Shown here one piece after another: positions 6,995 through 12,860 of a stretch of 12,860 nt of DNA. Source of the DNA: Nitrososphaeria archaeon (GTDB lineage: Archaea > Thermoproteota > Nitrososphaeria > JACIWG01). How positions within the stretch are numbered: position 1 is the first letter of the stretch; each line of letters begins with the position of its first letter. The DNA is taken from contig JACIWG010000037.1 in NCBI GenBank assembly GCA_014361085.1, positions 1 to 12,860 on the forward strand. Reading direction: 5' to 3'. Both the position numbers and the translations under genes were made by a program. A model generated the notes under the pieces. It worked only from the letters and a program-made list of their open reading frames with translations, was not told the DNA's origin and did no database searches.

Positions 6995-7735
6995 TGGCTT
7001 TATTCTTCCAAAATATTCTTTATAATATGCTATATTATGTTCGTCTCCACCTGGAACATTACCTTCCATCCATATCTTTGGCCTAACATTTTTTTTCATC
7101 AGCTTTTCTACAACCCTCAATTCTATAGAATGTAGTATAAACGAGTTCACGATCGTGGAAAGAGGAGCCATCCTCTGATCCAGGCCTTCAACATTTACGG
7201 CAGCATCTCCTGTTGGAACCTTATTGTCAATAACAATGTCAGCAACCTCATACAACTTCTTATTTAACGGGTTTGATGCTGGAACACTTTTTGAATATTC
7301 AAGAGATGTTAATGCTATAACATTAATACCCCGAGATTTTGCTTCAAAAGCCATTTCAACTGGAACAGCATTTTTCCCCGAATTGGATACGATAATCAAT
7401 GTTGAACCAGGTTCAGGATTATAGTAATCCAATAGTGCCTTAGCATAGCCTGAAAGCCTTTCAACATATGTTGCTTTAAGTGCACCATTATAGCCTGATA
7501 CACTTAGGTCAAGGAAAGGATAAACTTGTACAAGCCCACCTGACCTAGTAAACATTTCCATAGCAAGCATCATAGAATGCCCTGTACCAAATATGTATAC
7601 AAGCTTATTGGAGGCTATAGAATCTACAATGCAGTCAGATGCCTTTTCGATTGAAGAATACTCCTCCAGGTAAACTTTTTCTATAGTATCCAAAATATAT
7701 TTTTTGTAAGTTTCAACTATTTTGCTCATACACAT
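6989..7735 (-). CDS. UPF0309-type SIS-domain sugar-phosphate protein
   Basis: The 248-residue product is a single SIS domain of the UPF0309 type. Signature stretches are YIFGTGHSMMLAMEMFTRSGG (47-67), VERLSGYAKALLDYYN (91-106), IIVSNSGKNAVPVEMAFEAK (114-133, the SIS phosphate-binding loop), VIALTSLEYSKSV (139-151), the stretch YEVADIVIDNKVPTGDAAV (162-180) and PGGDEHN near the end. SIS domains bind phosphosugars and act as isomerases, etherases, deaminases or regulators; UPF0309 has no proven reaction that I know of. It lacks a DNA-binding domain, so an enzyme is more likely. Two ATGs are possible, at 7735 and 7729. The TTTAAATT box at 7752-7759 is about 27 bases from 7729, which favours a leaderless start there (MSKIVE); the longer form is reported. 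It is convergent with the PMI-like gene and divergent from the GlmS-like gene. Confidence 0.85.
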   Translation of the reverse strand: MCMSKIVETYKKYILDTIEKVYLEEYSSIEKASDCIVDSIASNKLVYIFGTGHSMMLAMEMFTRSGGLVQVYPFLDLSVSGYNGALKATYVERLSGYAKALLDYYNPEPGSTLIIVSNSGKNAVPVEMAFEAKSRGINVIALTSLEYSKSVPASNPLNKKLYEVADIVIDNKVPTGDAAVNVEGLDQRMAPLSTIVNSFILHSIELRVVEKLMKKNVRPKIWMEGNVPGGDEHNIAYYKEYFGRIKPL

Positions 7736-7818
7736 TTCTTAGAATTAAAGAAAATTTAAACTCTACGTTAAAGACATAGAAAATTTAATATATTTAATTA
7801 TAGTTGGATAATAATGTT
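7736..7818. promoter_or_regulatory. Divergent promoter region between the UPF0309 SIS gene and the GlmS-like gene
   Basis: The plus-strand box TTTAATATATTTAA at 7784-7797 is centred about 29 bases before the ATG at 7819, consistent with leaderless transcription. The minus-strand box TTTAAATT at 7752-7759 is about 27 bases from the inner ATG of the SIS gene. The 7784-7797 element could also serve the minus strand with a leader near 28 bases. No clear ribosome site is present on either side. TTAAAGA occurs twice, at 7745 and 7768. Confidence 0.4.
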
Positions 7819-8871
7819 ATGGTCTTGAAAGAGTATAATATGATAAAAGATATAAGGGAAACACCTTTTGCACTAAAATCCGTTTTAGGGGAGACAAAAA
7901 ATTTTGATAGCTTAAAAGCCTCTGAATACAGGTTTAAAAAGATATTCTTCATTGGATGCGGTTCATCATATTATGCAGCACTATATGGAGTATGGCCGCT
8001 TCTTAAAAACGACAATATTTTAGCCTACGCGCTCCCATCATCAGAACTTTTAATCAACTTCATGGACATAGTTGATGAAAAAAGTCTAGTTGTTGGAACA
8101 TCAAGGTCAGGGAAGACTGCTGAAACCGTGACAGCTCTTGAAAATTGTAAGAAAAGAGGTGCGCACACATTAGGGTTCACAATAGAAAAAGAAAGTAAAA
8201 TATTCGATGCTACAGACGAAACAATTTTACTTGACATTGGAGAAGAAAAGAGTATTATTATGACAAAAAGTTTCACTTCATTCTGTTTTGCTACAGCACT
8301 GTTTTCAACAATTTTAAGTGAAAAAATTTCAGGCAAACGACATAAGCTTTTAGAAGAAAGTAGGGAACTAGTTTTCTTGTCTGAAAACCTTTTAAGGGGA
8401 GAGGATAAAATTATACCCATTTCAAATAGGCTTGTTGCTGAGAATGTGGAGCGATTCGTTTTCCTAGGTTCTGGACCATCATATCCAATAGCATTAGAGG
8501 GTGCGTTAAAAATTAAGGAAACGTCATATGCTGCGACAGAGGGACTTCACCTTCTTGAATTCAGACATGGTCCAATGGCGAGTGTTGGTGAAAAGCAGAC
8601 GTTGGTTATCTCATGCTTTCTTGGAGAACACAATTCTTATCTGAAAAATTTTGTTACAGAGTTTACTGGCAAGCGCGCTGACCTAATATTGATAACTGAT
8701 TCAAAAGAATTTGGAGAAAATATTATAGAAATTCCTACAGAATATAGTGTTGAATGTAAAGCATTACTGTCTATTATTCCATTACAAATTTTAGCCTACT
8801 ATTATGCAGTAGGTAAAGGAAGAGACCCGGATAGGCCTAGAAACCTTTCCAGATACATACCAAGGTTTTAG
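7819..8871 (+). CDS. GlmS-isomerase-like double-SIS protein, probable glucosamine-6-phosphate deaminase (archaeal GlmD type)
   Basis: With the ATG at 7819 the product has 350 residues and two SIS domains matching the isomerase half of GlmS. The N-terminal glutaminase domain with its catalytic Cys1 is absent. Visible motifs are FIGCGSSYYAA (44-54), GTSRSGKTAETV (93-104), EEKSIIMTKSFTS (142-154), SYPIALEGALKIKE (221-234), EGLHLLEFRHGPMA (241-254) and DRPRNLSRYIPRF at the end. GlmS catalytic positions Lys485, Glu488 and His504 match Lys231, Glu234 and His250. The C-terminal Schiff-base lysine of GlmS (Lys603) is replaced by Arg345. Without a glutaminase the likely reaction is glucosamine-6-phosphate to fructose-6-phosphate plus ammonia, as in archaeal GlmD; a deglycase is the alternative. 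A TTG at 7804 is also in frame, but TATA spacing favours 7819. The BadF kinase follows after 2 bases. Confidence 0.85.
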   Translation: MVLKEYNMIKDIRETPFALKSVLGETKNFDSLKASEYRFKKIFFIGCGSSYYAALYGVWPLLKNDNILAYALPSSELLINFMDIVDEKSLVVGTSRSGKTAETVTALENCKKRGAHTLGFTIEKESKIFDATDETILLDIGEEKSIIMTKSFTSFCFATALFSTILSEKISGKRHKLLEESRELVFLSENLLRGEDKIIPISNRLVAENVERFVFLGSGPSYPIALEGALKIKETSYAATEGLHLLEFRHGPMASVGEKQTLVISCFLGEHNSYLKNFVTEFTGKRADLILITDSKEFGENIIEIPTEYSVECKALLSIIPLQILAYYYAVGKGRDPDRPRNLSRYIPRF

Positions 8872-8873
8872 GC

Positions 8874-9848
8874 ATGATCATCCTATGCATGGATATCGGT
8901 AAAACTAAAACGTTAGCGGTTTCTTTAAACGAGAGCGGGAAAGTTTTCGGTAAGTTCATAGCAGGGCCTTCTGGAATGTGGTTGAAGGAGGAGATTATTG
9001 TAAAAAATGTTAGAGAGGCTATAGAAGGGTGCCTAAAAATTTCAAACATACAATTTAAGGATGTTAGGTTAATTTCTATAAGCTGGGCTGACCTTGATAC
9101 GCCAAAGGATTGGGAGAACGCATGGAAGGTTATAGAAAAAGTCGGTATCGAAAAGGATAAGGTTTTGATCGAACATGATGCAGTAGCAGCATACTATGCT
9201 ATAACTTGGGGTGAACCAGGTGTAGCAGTTATTGGAGGAACAGGGAGCATAGCTTACGGAGTAAACAGGTATGGTGAAAGAATGAGGTCAAGCGGTTGGG
9301 GTTGGCTTATTGGTGACGAGGGAAGCGCCTACTGGATAGCGGTCAAAGCATTAAACGCTGTCTCTAGAGCACATGATGGTAGAGGTAGAGAAACAATCTT
9401 ATCTAAAATGATTATGGAATACTTTGGAGTAAGGGAGGAGCTTGAAATACTGCATAAAATTTACAAGGAGCTGGAAGGAGACCCTACAGAAATTTCAAGA
9501 ATTGCAAAGATTGTTGATAAGGCTGCTTCTGCAGGAGACAGAGTTGCGATTGAAATATTAGAGGATGCTGGAAGGGAGTTGGCTTCAGCAATATTATGTA
9601 TTGTTAGAAAGCTTAACATGGCAGATGATAGGATAATAGTTGGAGGATTAGGTGGAGTTTTCAGGTCAAATACTGTGAGAGAATCTTTTATCAAAGCTAT
9701 TAGAGAAAATATTCCAAACGCCATTTTAAAAGGACCACTTGTAGGTGACCAGCCAATCCTTGGCCCAGTAATTATAGCGTTTAGAAGACTCGGTTTAACT
9801 GTATCAGAAAAAAATGTAAGAGCAGTGTTAGATGGATTAGGTGAATAA
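8874..9848 (+). CDS. BadF/BadG-family sugar kinase, N-acetylglucosamine kinase-like
   Basis: The 324-residue product is a canonical-looking member of the ASKHA BadF/NAGK group. It has MDIGKTKTLA with Asp7, IEHDAVAAYY with Asp102, IGGTGSIAYGVN (120-131), GWGWLIGDEGSAYWIA (141-156) and VGGLGGVFRS (256-265). NAGK relatives phosphorylate N-acetylglucosamine, glucosamine, glucose or N-acetylmuramate at C6 with ATP. The gene begins 2 bases after the stop of the GlmS-like gene, with AAGG/TAGG just upstream, so the two are surely co-transcribed and probably coupled. That pairing supports amino-sugar phosphorylation followed by deamination, with a deacetylase encoded elsewhere. The paralogue at 4141-5130 shares the whole fold and the unusual LDTxxD stretch (74-79 here), consistent with an old duplication. 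The stop lies 2 bases from the stop of the convergent permease remnant. Confidence 0.87.
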   Translation: MIILCMDIGKTKTLAVSLNESGKVFGKFIAGPSGMWLKEEIIVKNVREAIEGCLKISNIQFKDVRLISISWADLDTPKDWENAWKVIEKVGIEKDKVLIEHDAVAAYYAITWGEPGVAVIGGTGSIAYGVNRYGERMRSSGWGWLIGDEGSAYWIAVKALNAVSRAHDGRGRETILSKMIMEYFGVREELEILHKIYKELEGDPTEISRIAKIVDKAASAGDRVAIEILEDAGRELASAILCIVRKLNMADDRIIVGGLGGVFRSNTVRESFIKAIRENIPNAILKGPLVGDQPILGPVIIAFRRLGLTVSEKNVRAVLDGLGE

Positions 9849-9850
9849 TT

Positions 9851-10297
9851 TTAGAAGAAGACAGTACCCTTCAGGTATCTTGTTCCAACAATTTTCAGGT
9901 ACACAAATATTATTGTTAAAGATATTATCTGCAAGATTGAAGCTTCCGCTGCAACAAAACCGAGCATACCAGCATGTGATATATCATCGAACACTTTCAC
10001 AGGTGCGGTTAAGATGCCCGTTGGACCAGCTAGAAGAAAGGCTGTTATAAACTCATTAAATGAGAGCACGAAGGTTAAGAGTATACCTGAAGTTATACCT
10101 GGACCTATAAGTGGTAGAACAATATAGATAAACCTCTTCAAACCTGTAGCACCTAAACATGCTGCCGCCTCCTCATATGAAACTTCTAATCTTCTAAAGG
10201 CAACTATAGAAGATAATAACATCATGGGAAGGAAACCTGTAGTATATGTTACAATAAATCCTAGTAAGAAGTATAGGCCTCTTACCTCTAAACTCAT
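9851..10297 (-). pseudogene. ABC importer permease 2, C-terminal part (frame-shifted remnant)
   Basis: This frame encodes the second half of a PotC/MalG-type permease (BPD_transp_1). From about residue 12 it reads LGFIVTYTTGFLPMML (a transmembrane helix), then the EAA loop YEEAAACLGATGLKRFIYIVLP (41-62) that contacts the ATPase, then two more helices at about 63-87 and 117-140. The ATG at 10297 is not a natural start, because the first 11 codons are the same DNA that encodes the cytoplasmic RYEFRGKRP loop in the upstream frame. Joined to that frame, the protein would be about 230 residues against the usual 260-280. Besides the frameshift, a segment corresponding to transmembrane helix 3 is therefore missing. 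As written it could not form a normal permease. A real deletion, a strain-level mutation and an assembly error cannot be separated here. Confidence 0.75.
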
Positions 10298-10553
10298 ATC
10301 TTGTTAAAGAGTATGCAGCAGGTATTGCTATAAGAAGATCCAGTACAACAGTTATAAGCGAAAGTTGGAGGCTTAACCAGACCCTAGGCCAGAAAACTCC
10401 CGCCATACTAAAATAGTTTGATAAACCAATCTCGCCCTCTGGAGACCAAAGTGAACGCCAAAATGAGACCATAAAGGGAATAAATATTAGTATTGATACA
10501 AAGATTATGTAAATATATGATATTATAGTTGAAATTTCAATTTTTTTACTCAA
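10194..10553 (-). pseudogene. ABC importer permease 2, N-terminal part (frame-shifted remnant)
   Basis: This frame encodes the first half of the permease: helix 1 at about residues 12-32 (around IIFVSILIFIPFMV), an outer loop rich in aromatic residues, helix 2 at about 58-81, and the cytoplasmic loop YSLTRYEFRGKRPILL (81-96). Homology ends near 10265. The remaining 23 codons (from TRIYCNIYY on) are out-of-frame reading of DNA that encodes a helix in the other frame. The start is TTG at 10553-10551, overlapping the TGA of permease 1 as TTGA, a common coupled arrangement in importer operons. No slippery run is present at the break, so a programmed shift is unlikely. Before the damage this was the third gene of the binding-protein operon. 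Confidence 0.75.
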
Positions 10554-11389
10554 ATCAATACACCTCTAGAAACTTTAAGTGAAATTAATGTGAATATTAG
10601 TGATATAATTACTAGGGATGAGGCGAGTGCGGCTGCGAGACCATAGTTCATCATCAGAAGTCCTACCATGCGAATCTGTATTGATAGAACCCTTTGGCCT
10701 ACTACAACACCGCCCATCAAATATGGTATAGCGTATGCGCCAATATTCCATCCAAATGCCATGAACCAGCCACTCATAAGACCAGGCAAGCTCAATGGAA
10801 GTAGAATATGTATGAACCTTCTAAACCGATCTGCTCCAAGACAGCTTGAAGCCTCCTCTAAGACAGGGTCTATTTGGCTTATGTTTATACCCATTTGTAG
10901 GACAGCGAATGGTAGAGTGTATATTGCGAGAGCCAATGCGGCAGTCACTGGAGTATATAGTATGGCAAAAGGAGATATGCCTATTGATTCGAGAAAGAAA
11001 GAGAATGGACCCTTCGGCAGAAAAAGCCACCAGAAACCGTATGCTATGTAAAGTTCTCCAAGCAATGGAACCATCAAAATAGACCTAAAAAAGTCTGAAA
11101 GAAACCTTACCTTTCTAAGTAATAGGTAGGCGTATGGGTAGCCTACAATAACATCCAATGTTGCAGAAAGGGCGGCCAACATAAGCGTATTCCTGAAGTC
11201 TGGAATATAGTTGGTTGTTATCTTAACATAGTTTTCTAAAGTGAATATTGGTTGAAAAAAGTAGCTTGAACCCTTTGTGAAGCTAACATAGAATAGTAGT
11301 ATGAAGGGTATAATAAAGAATAGGACTGCAAATGTTAAGGCTGGAATAATAAATATTATTGGCTTAATTTTTTCAAAATATTCGCTCAT
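10550..11389 (-). CDS. ABC importer permease 1 (PotB/MalF-like, BPD_transp_1)
   Basis: The 279-residue inner-membrane permease has six hydrophobic segments, at about residues 11-35, 68-91, 101-123, 145-168, 198-220 and 252-272. The EAA loop LEEASSCLGADRFRRFIHILLP (177-198) lies between helices 4 and 5 and docks the ATPase. The family imports small organic solutes such as polyamines, thiamine, phosphonates or sugars; the ligand cannot be read from the permease. It starts 34 bases after the binding-protein gene, with GGTAG before the ATG, and a hairpin with a following T-run lies between the two genes. Its TGA overlaps the TTG of permease 2. It appears intact and gives a useful measure of what permease 2 lacks: about 50 residues lie between its second-helix loop and its fourth helix. 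Confidence 0.88.
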   Translation of the reverse strand: MSEYFEKIKPIIFIIPALTFAVLFFIIPFILLFYVSFTKGSSYFFQPIFTLENYVKITTNYIPDFRNTLMLAALSATLDVIVGYPYAYLLLRKVRFLSDFFRSILMVPLLGELYIAYGFWWLFLPKGPFSFFLESIGISPFAILYTPVTAALALAIYTLPFAVLQMGINISQIDPVLEEASSCLGADRFRRFIHILLPLSLPGLMSGWFMAFGWNIGAYAIPYLMGGVVVGQRVLSIQIRMVGLLMMNYGLAAALASSLVIISLIFTLISLKVSRGVLI

Positions 11390-11416
11390 AATATTCTACC
11401 AAAAAATTTTTAGGGG

Positions 11417-11445
11417 CCAGAAGCTATCCACCTATAAGCTTCTGG
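11417..11445 (-). terminator. Hairpin with T-run at the end of the binding-protein gene (attenuator or 3' processing signal)
   Basis: CCAGAAGCT at 11417-11425 and AGCTTCTGG at 11437-11445 form a perfect 9-bp inverted repeat with an 11-base loop. On the minus strand the hairpin covers the last codons and the TAG stop of the solute-binding protein gene, and is followed within 15 bases by TTTTTT. Only 28 bases separate it from the permease ATG. It could reduce read-through or protect the 3' end, so that binding protein is made in excess over permease. The repeat is seen directly; the role is inference. Confidence 0.5.
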
Positions 11446-12737
11446 TAGTATGAGATCCATTCTTCAGCATGCGCGTTAATGTATTCCCAGTCCAGAATCT
11501 GCATAGATGGGTAAATGTACTTCTTGTACTGGTCTAGTGTTGGGAAAACCTTGTAAAAGTTTTCTTCTCCACCCCACCAGTCGGGTATAAACTGTTCATA
11601 GTATGGGCCAAGTGGGCCTTCGATCATCCCAGCCCAAAGCTTCTTTGCCTCAGTTGGATTAAGCTCCTTAAAGCCTGGAGAATTGATGTCTGGGAACTGG
11701 AATTCCTTGCTAAGAAGCCAGTCAACATATATTTGGGCTAAGACTGGATGCTGAGCCTTTTTAGGTATCCATACAACACCAGGCAAGTTTGGCATGAATG
11801 GTTCAAGAAGCTTGGGACCAAGCCACTTGTTTCCAGCAGCCTGCTCCATTTCATAGCTACAGCACCAGTATGCTGTTATCCATGTAACATTTTTTTCAGA
11901 CAATTCAATTATTTCCGCCTCATCACTTGTATACTTTAATACATTTGGATGTATGTTTTTTGCAACCCATTCTATTGCCTTGTTCATTTGATCAGGATTC
12001 TTGTAATCGTATCCCAAAGCTGTTGCAACAGTAGCCAAAAACGCCCAGAAACCGTTATCTGAAAGGGACCATAATGTGATTTTACCCTTAAGTCTTGGGT
12101 CTGCGAGGTCAAGCCAGCTCTTAACAAAGTCAGTCTTTTCTAAATTAAATACTGGTGTAACCATCGCATGCTGCTGGAACTGCACACCATATGGTGCAAA
12201 TATGAAAACTGGGTCTACAAAGGCTAGGTTCGGGACAAGCGGTGAAGGCAGAAACGGTTCAGCAACATCTTTTGCCTTTGCCTCTTCAAAGAAGTTTATT
12301 TCTATATGCATTGCATCATATGGTGCCGGTAGTCCAGCTTGGTATGCGGAGTAAAGTTGATACATAAAGCCACCCTTAGCCTCTTGTGTGCCAACAAACT
12401 TTACTTCAATATCAACACCATACTTGGTTTTCACATAATTCTTAAATGATGGTATAAAGTATGTGTCAACAAGACCCCAATAGGTCCAGTCTGCAATCGT
12501 TATAGAACCCTCCTTCTTTATTTCATCAACAATTTCTTCATAGGACATATACTTGTTCAATATTGGAACCCAGACTTTACCCTCATAGGGCCAAGGCTGA
12601 GCCTTCCCAGAAGTCTGTGTTACCGTCTTTGTTACAGTGGTTACACCAGCTGCGGGTGTCATAAGAAGGTAGATCGTGCTTCCCAGGAATATCAAGGCCA
12701 AAACTGTTGAAACAAGAAACATGCTTTTCCAACTCAT
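11424..12737 (-). CDS. ABC importer extracellular solute-binding protein (SBP, PotD-like/SBP_bac family)
   Basis: With the ATG at 12737 the product has 437 residues. It opens with MSWKSMFLVSTVLALIFLGS, a basic stretch followed by a long hydrophobic segment that acts as a signal peptide or membrane anchor. A Thr-rich linker (around TTVTKTVTQTSG) follows, typical of archaeal binding proteins tethered at the cell surface. There is no lipobox Cys. The rest looks like a two-lobe periplasmic-binding fold with DWTYWGLVDTYFIPSF, YDAMHIEINFFEEAKA, SWLDLADPRLKGKITLW and PDWWGGEENFYKVFPTL. Its many Trp and Tyr residues would suit stacking against a sugar ring. The only two cysteines are adjacent (292-293). 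Upstream TTG (12752) and GTG (12746) codons are in frame, but GAAGGTGA five bases before 12737 decides for that ATG. The permease genes follow on the same strand. Substrate unknown; an amino sugar is inferred from the neighbouring genes. Confidence 0.87.
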   Translation of the reverse strand: MSWKSMFLVSTVLALIFLGSTIYLLMTPAAGVTTVTKTVTQTSGKAQPWPYEGKVWVPILNKYMSYEEIVDEIKKEGSITIADWTYWGLVDTYFIPSFKNYVKTKYGVDIEVKFVGTQEAKGGFMYQLYSAYQAGLPAPYDAMHIEINFFEEAKAKDVAEPFLPSPLVPNLAFVDPVFIFAPYGVQFQQHAMVTPVFNLEKTDFVKSWLDLADPRLKGKITLWSLSDNGFWAFLATVATALGYDYKNPDQMNKAIEWVAKNIHPNVLKYTSDEAEIIELSEKNVTWITAYWCCSYEMEQAAGNKWLGPKLLEPFMPNLPGVVWIPKKAQHPVLAQIYVDWLLSKEFQFPDINSPGFKELNPTEAKKLWAGMIEGPLGPYYEQFIPDWWGGEENFYKVFPTLDQYKKYIYPSMQILDWEYINAHAEEWISYYQKLIGG

Positions 12738-12742
12738 AGAAT

Positions 12743-12750
12743 TCACCTTC
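12743..12750 (-). promoter_or_regulatory. Strong ribosome binding site of the solute-binding protein gene
   Basis: GAAGGTGA on the minus strand matches the 16S anti-Shine-Dalgarno core and stands 5 bases before the ATG at 12737. It fixes that ATG as the start over the upstream TTG and GTG, and fits high expression of a binding protein. Confidence 0.7.
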
Positions 12751-12752
12751 AA

Positions 12753-12860
12753 ATAATATTAAAGAACATATTATTTAAATTTTTCTTACAGTAAAAAACT
12801 TATTTTAAAAATTTGAAAATATTATAATTTTATGGTATATATTTCTGCATAAAATTTTTA
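12753..12860 (-). promoter_or_regulatory. AT-rich upstream region and TATA box of the importer operon
   Basis: The right edge has no coding frame I can support. On the minus strand ATTTAAATAATAT (12769-12781) is a TATA-like box about 38 bases before the ATG, which would start the message just ahead of the ribosome site. Further runs of A and T extend to 12860 with another possible box near 12829-12842, perhaps serving a gene outside the window. TTAAAGA at 12759-12765 is also found twice in the 7736-7818 promoter region. Confidence 0.45.

Noticed and set aside
8025..8420. 131-codon reading frame on the minus strand inside the GlmS-like gene
   Set aside because: It is antisense to conserved SIS motifs and has low-complexity hydrophobic and Ser-rich content typical of a shadow frame.
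7804..8871. Complete GlmS glutamine-fructose-6-phosphate aminotransferase
   Set aside because: The N-terminal glutaminase domain is missing; the frame upstream has no room for it and opens directly into the SIS part.
10194..10297. Programmed ribosomal frameshift joining the two permease 2 frames
   Set aside because: There is no slippery run or obvious downstream structure at the break, and the joined product would still lack a transmembrane helix.
9851..12737. Spermidine/putrescine transporter
   Set aside because: The Pot-like resemblance of the permeases and binding protein is only at superfamily level; the surrounding genes point to sugars, so no ligand-specific name is given.

Overview
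The window looks like chromosomal DNA from an AT-rich archaeon, probably thermophilic and on the TACK/Thermoproteota side; that placement is inference. The archaeal signs are a short (about 340-residue) adenylosuccinate synthetase of the archaeal type, archaeal TATA-like boxes about 25-30 bases before several start codons with little or no leader, heavy AGA/AGG arginine use, and a stand-alone GlmS-like SIS enzyme of the kind used by archaea as a glucosamine-6-phosphate deaminase. No rRNA, tRNA, CRISPR array or insertion sequence was seen.

Layout. Positions 1-3107 hold housekeeping genes: the 3' end of a two-helix membrane protein, an overlapping cis-prenyltransferase (uppS type), a convergent HypE-like AIR-synthase-fold protein, and purA, which diverges from the HypE-like gene over a palindromic TATA element. 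Positions 3104-9848 hold a carbohydrate cluster in alternating orientations: a minus-strand pair (BadF-type sugar kinase, then a URO-D-fold protein), a plus-strand 595-residue mannose-6-phosphate-isomerase-like protein, a minus-strand UPF0309-type SIS protein, and a plus-strand pair (GlmS-isomerase-like SIS protein, then a second BadF-type kinase). Positions 9851-12737 hold a minus-strand ABC importer operon: solute-binding protein, permease 1, and permease 2. Permease 2 is broken by a frameshift together with loss of about one transmembrane segment. No ATPase subunit is present.

How the genes may work together (inference). The genes fit uptake and breakdown of an N-acetylated amino sugar or related hexose. 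The importer would bring the sugar in, an NAGK-like BadF kinase would phosphorylate it at C6, a deacetylase not seen here would act, the GlmS-like SIS enzyme would convert glucosamine-6-phosphate to fructose-6-phosphate and ammonia, and the PMI-like protein would feed a mannose-type phosphate to the same product. The UPF0309 SIS protein and the URO-D-fold protein have no assigned reaction and are the main unknowns. One of the two paralogous kinases has changed catalytic-loop residues.

The gene packing is tight. Three of the four convergent gene ends overlap by 4-6 bases through interlocked stop codons, and the fourth is separated by 2 bases. Most intergenic space is short divergent promoter DNA. 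The only gene-free stretch of note is the AT-rich right edge (12738-12860), which carries the importer promoter.
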